Shown: in pieces, positions 56,232 to 64,000 of the stretch
How the letters are laid out: each line of letters begins with the position of its first letter
How positions within the stretch are numbered: position 1 is the stretch's first letter
Assembly: GCA_030068075.1 (NCBI GenBank)
Contig: CM057825.1
Location: 122,981,239-123,045,238 of the forward strand
Direction of reading: 5' to 3'
Source of the DNA: Paguma larvata
Lineage: Eukaryota; Chordata; Mammalia; Carnivora; Viverridae
DNA: 64,000 nucleotides
Translations under genes and position numbers: made by a program
Notes under the pieces: generated by a model
What the model was told of the DNA's origin: nothing
The model's database searches: none
The model's input: only the letters and a program-made list of their open reading frames with translations

Positions 56232-56249
56232 ATAAGGAAGCATTTTCAA

Positions 56250-57260
56250 GGCTAAGAGAAGAGGGAGAGGTAGAGATGAAGGAGGATAAAATACTTCACA
56301 TATGATGCCTGGAGGATCACCCTCCTAGCGAAAGCCCCTTCTTCCTACCCTAGAAACTCTTCCACCTCCCTCCAATCTCCACCATGTTAACATGGCACAG
56401 TCAGAGGCAGCAGGTTACAATTTGACTTGACAGTTGATTGGTTTGGAAGAAGATCACCTCATTCATGTTGAACCAATCAGGCTTCAGGAATGTTCTGAAA
56501 GCTGAATGCATTTTAGGGGAATGAAAGATCTTTTCTCAACTTACCAGAAAATTACTCCAACCTCTCACTGACTGACACCCAAACAAGATGGGGGAGGGAG
56601 GTTGTGGCTTTCCTAGAACCACACAACAAGACACCCAGGCCCACCTTTTCCTCTCTTGCCTGAGCAAAAAGGAAAAAGTTTTTTCAAAGCATAAGCTACT
56701 CTCATGCCTTCTGCTTCAAATTTTTCTGCTATCCTTTTCATTATTTCAGACCCACGCCCACCCCACTTATTTTTGTTTGACATGATACAGTATCTATCTT
56801 GTGAGAAATGGTGAAATGGACTATAATAAATACATTGCTTAAGCGAAGAAAGTTGACAGGAATATAAATATGGGGCATGAGATATAAAGCCCCACACATC
56901 CCAGTGGCTTCATTTATTAAAATCTTGCCAGGCTAAATTTACAAAGAGTACTCGTCTCTCTATGGGTTTTCATAAAATACTGCTTACACCATTGCTCACA
57001 TATAAAACCCTCCTCAATTTCACTATTACCCGACCTTTCTCTATGTAAACCTCAAGGACTGGCTAATGTCCACCAGGGGCTCGGCATTTAGGTGTGTTCA
57101 GGATAGGATTTAGATTTAGATTAAAGTGAAGATACAAAGCTCTGGTCAAGGTTAAAAAATGAAAATTAAAATGGAATTTCTCAAGGAATCCTGCTCTCTA
57201 GGTCACTCCCATTACTAGCTACCCATCTACATCTAATCTTGAGCCAGACTCCAAATAAAC
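56250..57260. other. Intergenic sequence without supported features
   Basis: Unique-looking; the 94-codon opposite-strand frame at 56613-56897 has no family resemblance. Confidence 0.4.
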
Positions 57261-57264
57261 AAAG

Positions 57265-57635
57265 TTCAATTATCTAACTAATATTTATTGAACACCTACT
57301 ACATTTGAGTATTGGCAGGACAGAAATAAATTATCCACAGCTCTTGCTCTTAAAGTATTCACAATAGAATGAAGGAAATAAATACACAAACACATCGTTT
57401 GGACATATTGTGATAAGTGGTGTGACTGGAAAGGTAAACAACCCTAACAGTTGAGAGTCTGTGGTGGCCAGACACTGTCCTGCCTTTATATCACAGTCTT
57501 GTACGTACATATGAATCTCCACTTTACGATTATGGGAAATGAAGCTCAAGGAGGGCAAGAGATTTGCTGGTATCCAAAAGTGAGGAATTTGAACCCAGGT
57601 CTGTCTGAATCTGAAGACTATACTTTATTCTCTGG
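57265..57635. repeat. L2-like fragment then reverse MIR
   Basis: 57270-57420 ('aatatttattgaacacctac', 'ctcttgctcttaaagtattc'). 57460-57635 ('tgggaaatgaagctcaagg', 'gaatttgaacccaggtctg'). Confidence 0.65.
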
Positions 57636-57639
57636 TTCC

Positions 57640-58640
57640 TTTTGACCCTCGCATTTAAGACAGGCAATAGGCTCCCCAGGCAAGCTCAGCACTGGATCAT
57701 AGCTAATGTACTTCAAGGTTTTCTGCTTCCCTCCTTTACCCTGCTACTTCTTGTCCCTATTTCCTCACTCTCTAAATGTGGACATGAAGGATTTTGTTTG
57801 CTCTGCCCTTCGTCCATGCTGATATATATCCACTGCTTGCCTCCTCACCATTCACTCTTTTATCTTCTTTTAACGGAACCCTGGTATCCCTTTGCTCGGA
57901 CAGAGCTGTCCCAGGCACATGACGTAGGCCTAGGCAAACATTCACAGTGATAAGTCCCAGCCCATTCAGAATGCATCTGGGGGCTTTTGCTGGAATTGCT
58001 GGGAAAGACGGGCTGTCTGTTGGCTGTGGTTGCTAAGTTGGGTAGTGTAAGCTTGAAGCTGTTTACAGTCATTCCTTTTGAGAAGTCTCCATTTGGGGAG
58101 AAGTTGCTATATAATGAAGTTAACAGAGCAAGCAGAGCCAAGAGCTGGGGAGACACTGATCCCTGAATTCCCTTTTTAGTTCATTTTTAGCACTGGGCAC
58201 AGGCAGGCTTGAAACCTGCACTATCATAGATCATCAAGGTACGAGTCAGTAATGCCCTTTTCCTGTCATTTCAGTCAAAAGACTCCTAATTAATGCATCC
58301 ACTAGCCTTATTTCCTAGAACTCCTAGAGACTAGAACTGAGACTCGGGTAAAGTCCACCATGTCATCTAGCTCCACAAATCCCTACCAACTAGCCAGCTC
58401 TCCACCCAGATAGTAAAGACTTGAGCTAATCTCAGACCCAGAATCCTCTCTGTCAATTCACTCCATCATCTTCCTCAGTGATACTTGAAAGAAATCTGAG
58501 AAATGTCCCCTTGCATGGTTTTAGGAGAAGACTACCTCACCATGTTGGGTATTTTTGAAGCCATACCCCAATATGAACCCTTAGGAGAAATGTGTGTAGT
58601 AGAAAGCTAGTTACCTGGCCTTGCAAAAAACAAAACTCTC
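57640..58640. other. Intergenic sequence without supported features
   Basis: Unique-looking sequence. Confidence 0.4.
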
Positions 58641-58656
58641 TCTCACAAAGAGTACT

Positions 58657-58673
58657 AAAAAAAAAAAAAAAAA

Positions 58674-58704
<31 letters not shown>

Positions 58705-58714
58705 GAAAAAAAAA
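58657..58714. repeat. Poly(A) followed by (AAAG)n
   Basis: A run of about 19 A, then about eight AAAG units, then a further A run. This may be the relic tail of a retrotransposon. Confidence 0.96.
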
Positions 58715-58819
58715 GTAGACATGAAGTTATATACAAAGGATGATTTGAAATTTAAGCCATGAGAAGATACACAGGAGAGTAAACTGGGTTGGAACTTTAA
58801 AAGGTAGTGTTAAGTACCA

Positions 58820-58997
58820 GGGGCACCTAGATGGCTCAGTGGGTTAAGTGTCTGACTTTGGCACAGGTCATGATCTTGCGGTTTGTGAGTTTAAGCTCCA
58901 TGTTGGACTCTGTTTCAGATTCTGTGCCTTCCTCTGTCTCGGACCCTCCCCTGCTCACTCTGTCTCCCTCTGTCTCTCTGTCAAAAATAAACATTCG
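58820..58997 (+). mobile_element. Felid CAN-SINE, older member of tandem pair
   Basis: 'ggggcacctagatggctcag', 'ggtcatgatcttgcgg', 'ctgtcaaaaataaacatt'. Its tail is interrupted by the next SINE. Confidence 0.95.
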
Positions 58998-59228
58998 GGG
59001 CTCCTGGGTGGCTCAGTCAGTTGGGTGGCCAACTTTGGCTCAGGTCATGATCTCACGGTCTGTGAGTTTGAGCCCTGCGTCAGGCTCTGTGCTGATGGCT
59101 CGGAGCCTGGAGACTGCTTCGGATTCTGCGTCTGCCTCTCTCTCTCTCTGCCCTTCCCCTGCTCACGCTTGTGTCTCAAAAGAATAAACGTTTAAAATAA
59201 ATAAATAAATAAACATTAAAAAAAAACT
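58998..59228 (+). mobile_element. Felid CAN-SINE inserted into tail of previous copy
   Basis: 'ggggctcctgggtggctcag', 'gtgagtttgagccctgcgtc', 'aataaataaacattaaaaa'. AATAAACATT occurs before and after. A 22-bp host duplication (58798-58819 and 59229-59250, one mismatch, core GGTAGTGTTAA) brackets the pair. Confidence 0.96.
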
Positions 59229-59249
59229 TAAAAGGTAGTGTTAAATACC

Positions 59250-59665
59250 AAAAAATAGAAAACTGATGGAGATTTATCACATAACACCATTTAAGTGTAT
59301 TGAAATCACATGCATAGAAAACAACCTTGCTTATTTTATAAGTAAACTAGCATAAGGGTCATATATCAAAAATATTAGAGTGGGTGCCTATGAGGGAGGG
59401 GGTTGGAAATAGGGACTGGGGATGAACAGATTAGGGGATGATAAGTAAAATGAGAGGGACACTGCCTAAACCAATGATGACTGTGTGCTACAAACTGGGA
59501 AGTATAAGTAACTCAGCTCTCTATATCTGAGGTTACAGACAAAAATGGAAGCAAGGAAGCAGAAATACTCCAAAATGTTAATGACAGTTGTATTTTAGTC
59601 AGGGAGCATTTGGTTACCAGAAAGAGAAACTCACTCAAGGAAGCTTAGATTAAAGAGGGGTGATT
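59250..59665. other. Intergenic sequence without supported features
   Basis: A possible old repeat at 59595-59660 ('ggttaccagaaagagaaac'). The rest is unique. Confidence 0.4.
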
Positions 59666-59667
59666 GG

Positions 59668-59881
59668 GGCACCTGGGTGGCAAGGTTGGTTAAGTGTTTG
59701 GCTTCGGCTCAGGTCATGATCTTGCATTTTATGAGTTAGAGCCCTGTATCAGCTCCTCACTGGCATTACAGAGCCTGCTTGGGACTCTCTCTCCTCTTTG
59801 CCCCTCCCCTGTTTGTGCTCTCTCTTTGTCCCTCTCAGATAAGTGAATGAATGAATACATAAATAAATACAATAAAAAACA
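59668..59881 (+). mobile_element. CAN-SINE, diverged, first of adjacent pair
   Basis: 'ggggcacctgggtggcaagg', 'ggctcaggtcatgatcttgc', 'cccctcccctgtttgtgc', tail 'aaataaatacaataaaa'. Confidence 0.93.
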
Positions 59882-60120
59882 GGGGCGCCTGGGTGGCTCA
59901 GTCGGTTAAGCAGCCGACTTCAGCTCAGGTCATGATCTCACACTCTGTGAGTTTGAGCCCCGCGTCAGGCTCTGTGCTGATGGCTCAGAGCCTGAAGCCT
60001 GCTTTGGATTCTGTATCTCACTCTCTCTCTTCCTTTCCCCCGCTCACGCTCTATGTCTCTCAAAAATAAACATTAAAAAAAATTAAAAAAAAATTAAAAA
60101 ATAAAATAAAATAAAAAAAT
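59882..60120 (+). mobile_element. CAN-SINE, youngest-looking copy in window
   Basis: The head GGGGCGCCTGGGTGGCTCAG matches the felid consensus exactly, followed by 'tcggttaagcagccgac' and 'ggtcatgatctcac'. A/T-rich tail with AAATT and AAAAT units from 60062 to 60120. Confidence 0.96.
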
Positions 60121-60124
60121 AAAC

Positions 60125-60680
60125 AAAGAGAGTTGGGCATACAAACACAACTGTAAATAGTTCAGGCTGGCCATAGAGTTGTACTCTTGGGCACTTTCTC
60201 ACCTCGCTCTATCAAAATCACATGCTGTCTCCAACTGACCTCTCATCCTATCTTCTCCTTCACCTCCGGCAGACCAACTCCTTGCTTGTTCACTGCCTTC
60301 CTCAGAATCCATCACGGAGGCCCCTGAGGCAGCTCCACGCTGTGATCCCTCACGCTGGGTCCACATGCCTTTGCACTTCAGACACCCTGTCCTTTCCCCC
60401 AGCTAATAGTCTCTGTGACTCTCCTAAACTTGGAAGAGACAGATGTAACTGGCCCAGAATGAGTCCACTATTTGCCCCTGGTTTAAACAGCACTTGTCAT
60501 AGTGAAAAGGAGTTGGGGCAGATGAAAGGGAAATGAAAACGAGCTAGAGGCAAAGAAGACAGTGGGAGAAAAAGATTAGTATATCTTGTACAGACTGTCC
60601 CTCAGTATTTGGATTATGGATGATTACTTTCTTTATAATTGTTAGCATGATCCAATTTTCCTAAAATGACATGGTTGCAA
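60125..60680. other. Intergenic sequence without supported features
   Basis: The 104-codon frame at 60222-60536 shows no recognised family. Confidence 0.4.
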
Positions 60681-60684
60681 ATAG

Positions 60685-60915
60685 AGTGACTGGTGCTTAA
60701 AGATACGAGCTTTGGAGTCAGACAAAACTGGGTTCATATTCTTGCTCTTCCACTTCCTGTCTGTATGGTTGGAGCAAACCCCTCTGCCTCTCTGAGCCTC
60801 TCTTTCCTCATCTGAAGCGTGGGGCGTTAACTTTCTCATAAGCTCTTTTAAGCAGTAAGTGAAAAACAGAAGCAAAGCACAGTGTCTCATTCATAGTAAT
60901 CAATCAAGAAATGCT
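60685..60915 (+). repeat. MIR, nearly complete
   Basis: 'tttggagtcagacaaaac', 'ctgggttcatattcttgctc', 'gcctctctgagcctctctttcc', 'agcacagtgtctcattcatag'. Confidence 0.88.
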
Positions 60916-61770
60916 TTTATACATAAAAAAGTAGTATACATAATTTTTATAATCAAAAATTCTTAACCAAAACAAATAAACAAAAGCCTTTACAAACTGA
61001 ACTCTGTTGCTACTATTTTTTCCCTACCCATTCCTCCTTGGAATACAGAATTTATCTGTGTTGGAAATGGCTGTTGAAAATTAGTACTGTATACAAAGTG
61101 CCCCCGCCTCTACTATATAATCAATAAACTAAGACAGCTCCCTCTTTCTAGTATCCCTCATCACTCATTCTAATTGATCATTACGAGCCATGCTCAGAGG
61201 GTCCCTAGACTCATATGTTAATTGACTGCACACCCACTTAATGGGGAACTCCCCAATTCCCCAAGAGTGAGCAGACTCTATGCTCCCTCCTGTACCCACA
61301 GTGCATTCTGGGAGCGTTATAGGCGAGAAGGTTGGCAGGTGGTGCATCTGATAATTAATTAGGAGCATGCTGAGAGGCTTGACTCCAAGCCTAGCTAATT
61401 GCATCATTAAATCTCCACCCATCCTCCATCCCAGTTCCCAACCCTAAAGGCTTTCCCCAGTCTGCCGCTCCTGTTCACTGACAGGCGGTCAGAGGAAGAT
61501 GTGAGCCCTGCTCAGGTCTGTCCGAGACAGAGATGGTCCCCCCTCCTCCTGCTGCTCCTCAGTTCTGAGACTGAAAAATCTGTCCAGGAAAATGTTTTGA
61601 CAGCACCCGGGAATGAAAGTGAACCAACTTCCTCAAAAGGATGTGTAAAGATTAGAGGAAATCATAGAGAATGAAACAAAGCTTTTCAAGGGGGAAAACC
61701 TCAACCTGCATTAGATAAGCAAAGCCTGTTGATCTTTTCCTCTGAGGATGTTGTGCCAGACATGGTTAGT
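60915..61770. other. Non-repetitive block, possible conserved element at 61340-61410
   Basis: 61345-61410 holds TAATTAATTAGGAG and 'ctagctaattgcatcattaa', homeodomain-type words in a repeat-free stretch. Function not shown. Confidence 0.35.
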
Positions 61771-61774
61771 TCAC

Positions 61775-62270
61775 TCTCTCTTGCCCACATCCATTCTCCT
61801 CTTCTTTACCTGCTTTTGTTCATGGCATCCACACGTGCAACTAAAATAAAATGTTTTTCCCAGGCTCCCTCAAGAGAGAGGTGGCCCCATGACCCACTGC
61901 TTTTTGGGGAGATGTAGTTGTAAACCTCAGAGAGGGTGACTCTGCACAACTAGTACATGGGGGTGCTTTTGCTTACAGCCCTCACCTTCTCCTCCTTCCT
62001 CTCCTCAAGATAGATGCAATGCCTGGGGTGGGTGCAGCGACCATTTTACAACCATGAAGAGAAATGCCAACCTCTAAGGATGACTGAACCGAAAAATGAA
62101 AGGAGTCTGGGACTCTAATGGCACTGTAGACAGCCATGACAGCTTGGGCTGCCTCTCTGGATTTACTGTTATGTGAAAAAATAAAGCCTTATTTCGTGAA
62201 ACCACTGTGGGTGGCTCTTACCCTCATATGAACACACTCCTGATACTGACATCAGCCTGACACATGGATG
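61775..62270 (+). repeat. Ancient LTR-like repeat
   Basis: 'ggctccctcaagagagagg', 'gccatgacagcttgggctgc', 'gtgaaaaaataaagcctta' suggest a decayed interspersed element with a poly(A) signal, similar in layout to MaLR/MER sequences. Low-confidence family. Confidence 0.4.
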
Positions 62271-62289
62271 TGTCAATGTACAAAGTAAT

Positions 62290-62740
62290 AGTAACAATAG
62301 CCATATATTATGATCCCATGCTATAGAATAGGATTACTGTCTTACTCTTAGAATTACTGTCTTACTTTTCTTATACTAAAACTCTTTAGTATAGTGAGAG
62401 GCACATGGCAAATATTCATGAGTCTTGGCCTTTATTAGAACCTGAGTTTGAGAAAATGTATAAAACTTATCAAGAAGTCTTTGATAATACTTATCAATAA
62501 TTTGGAAGGGAAACCAATACTGAGATTTGTGGAACCAAAAACAAAGTGATAACACTGAAACTCCCCCCCAGGGAGCAGGTCCAGGATCTGCTTCTTATAA
62601 GTTGTGGGACCTCAGGAAAACTACTTAAAATCTTGGAACCTCGGTTTCCTCTTCTGCAAAATTAAGTAATTATGAGGATTAATACATGTAAGGGCTTAAT
62701 ACATGTGGTTAGCGCTTGTGGTTAATTCCACCTGGAAATG
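62290..62740 (+). repeat. MIR fragments
   Basis: 62580-62720 ('ataagttgtgggacctcagg', 'aacctcggtttcctcttctg', 'gaggattaatacatgtaag'). A weaker one lies near 62380-62440. Confidence 0.7.
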
Positions 62741-63470
62741 GACAGGATCTTAAAGGAGAGAATCTCCCAGGATATCAAGACAGGTTTCCAGCCAATATCC
62801 CAGTCTTTCGGCAAAGGTGTTTTTCAGCAGGCCCCATGAAAAGCAAGGGGAGGCACTCAGCATATTTCCCACTTTGGTAAAAACCTCTCAGAGAGGCAGT
62901 AAATTACTGAATCCTTGTTTCAGCTAAATCAAACATAGTGCAGATTCCACTGGCATCTAATACTGATATTATAGCCCCCAGGAATAACAAGTGAAAGTAA
63001 TTAAGTTTAATGATTCCAACGAACCCAATATGCTTGATTGCAGTGTGTATGCCTAATTATCTTCCTTTTTTGTTGTTGTGTGTGTGGTATAAATAAGGCC
63101 TATTTGTTAAAAAAAAAAAGGCACTAATTTTAAGACGCATTAGGGAAAGTTGCATCTACAGCACCTTTCTGAAGGGCTCACTCGAAACCCTGAGTGAGGA
63201 GAAAGTCGCTTGGTTTGTCAAATGGCAAAGGAGGGATGATGTAATGCTTAGGTCTCTAAATTGTGGGACAAAACCAGCCTTCCCTACAGCAGAGGAGGAA
63301 AGGAAGGAGGCCCAAGCTCTCCCATCCTCTCCTCACCAAGGTAAAGGAAATACAGAGGTAAAGGCTAGAAGCATTCCTAGGGAAGAGATGGTGGGGTCTC
63401 ACTATTGCCTTAAGGGGTAAGTCTGCTCTGCTCACCTGGAGACATGCCCCTGTGGTAGAATGAATCATTG
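62740..63470. other. Non-repetitive block, AT-rich conserved-looking stretch near 62930-63070
   Basis: It includes 'gtgaaagtaattaagtttaatg' and 'gcctaattatcttcc', and a poly(A) run at 63110-63120. No gene recognised. Confidence 0.35.
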
Positions 63471-63860
63471 GTCTCAAAGCTCCAACACCTCCCTTTGCCA
63501 TGTGACTTTCACATCCCTCCTCTAAAAGAACAGAGTATATTTCTCCACCCCTTGACTCTGGGTCCAAATATGTGACTTACGTTGGCTAATAGAATGAGGT
63601 GGAAGTGACAGGGTGCCAGTTGAAACCTAGAGCTTAAGAGACCTTGAATGTTTCCATTTACCATCTAGTGCTTCTGTCATTGACAGGTGATCACAGCTGG
63701 GCTAGCCTGCTGCTGCCAAGTGGAGGTGAGAAAAACATGGAGCAGATCCACTGAGTCAAGCCCAGTCAGTATCAGCTGGATCTCAGACAAGCCACAAATA
63801 TGGCAGCTAAATATGCTTCTTGTTGATTTATTTATTAAATGACACTGGTGTTGTTGGTAG
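63470..63860. repeat. Ancient interspersed repeat (MaLR/LTR-like)
   Basis: 'aatatgtgacttacgttggc', 'gaatgaggtggaagtgacagg', 'gtgccagttgaaacctag', 'gcttaagagaccttg' follow the order of a common mammalian repeat. Exact family uncertain. Confidence 0.5.
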
Positions 63861-64000
63861 TGGTTTTTTTAATGCAGCATAAGGGCTTTGGTGTAACAAG
63901 GAAAACCTTGAAATACTTTCAGAATTTTGTGACAATAAGCAGTTTTCTGGAGAACAATTTCCCAGCTTTCAAAGGATTCTGCAAACTGCACCTGACCCAA

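Noticed and set aside
58820..59228. tRNA genes suggested by box A/B-like words
   Set aside because: These words are the tRNA-derived heads of CAN-SINEs; no cloverleaf with intact acceptor stem follows.

Overview
The window is mammalian nuclear DNA and almost certainly comes from a cat (family Felidae). The main evidence is about 18 copies of a tRNA-Lys-derived carnivore SINE. Its head reads GGGGCGCCTGGGTGGCTCAG and, on the opposite strand, its tail runs from TTTAATGTTTATTTATTTTTGAGAG, the form typical of felids. The rest of the sequence also fits: split genes with GT/AG introns, old MIR, L2 and L1M fossils, MaLR-type LTRs and long microsatellites. There are no bacterial-style operons. The many open frames of 60-166 codons are chance or repeat-derived.

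Bases 1-8165 hold the only gene I can support: the 3' part of GP2, the zymogen-granule and M-cell membrane glycoprotein, on the + strand. Seven coding pieces (3-164, 663-811, 1996-2241, 3119-3281, 4118-4202, 5414-5458, 8107-8165) join in frame to about 302 residues. They cover most of the ZP domain, a basic cleavage site with the hydrophobic [10 protein letters not shown] segment, a short Asn/Ser/Thr/Pro/Gly linker, and a C-terminal hydrophobic GPI-attachment signal ending in TAG. The 5' exons lie to the left of the window.

From about 8.2 kb to 64 kb I find no further exons, rRNA, tRNA, or intact mobile-element genes. In other mammals the flank downstream of GP2 is a long gap before GPR139, and this window looks like the start of that gap. 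It contains layers of repeats of different ages: very old MIR, L2, MER5 and L1M pieces; MaLR and ERV-type LTRs; and much younger felid SINEs. Many of the SINEs have clear target-site duplications and sit inside older repeats (for example 13651-13907, 25540-25780, 32394-32642, 49462-49716, 55740-56247, 58798-59250).

The window also has simple-sequence arrays (GGAT at 19.5 kb, a 60-bp AC run at 21.8 kb, TGTA/TCTA at 10.2 kb, GGAA at 30.2 kb, GAT/GAC at 49.75 kb, AAAG at 58.66 kb). A few non-repetitive AT-rich blocks may be conserved non-coding elements. I did not find a new biological system. The most useful leads are a 17-bp tandem duplication carrying AP-1 consensus sites, a tandem splice donor in GP2, nested SINE clusters, an unassigned dispersed repeat family, and an unidentified 450-bp block at 31.85-32.3 kb.
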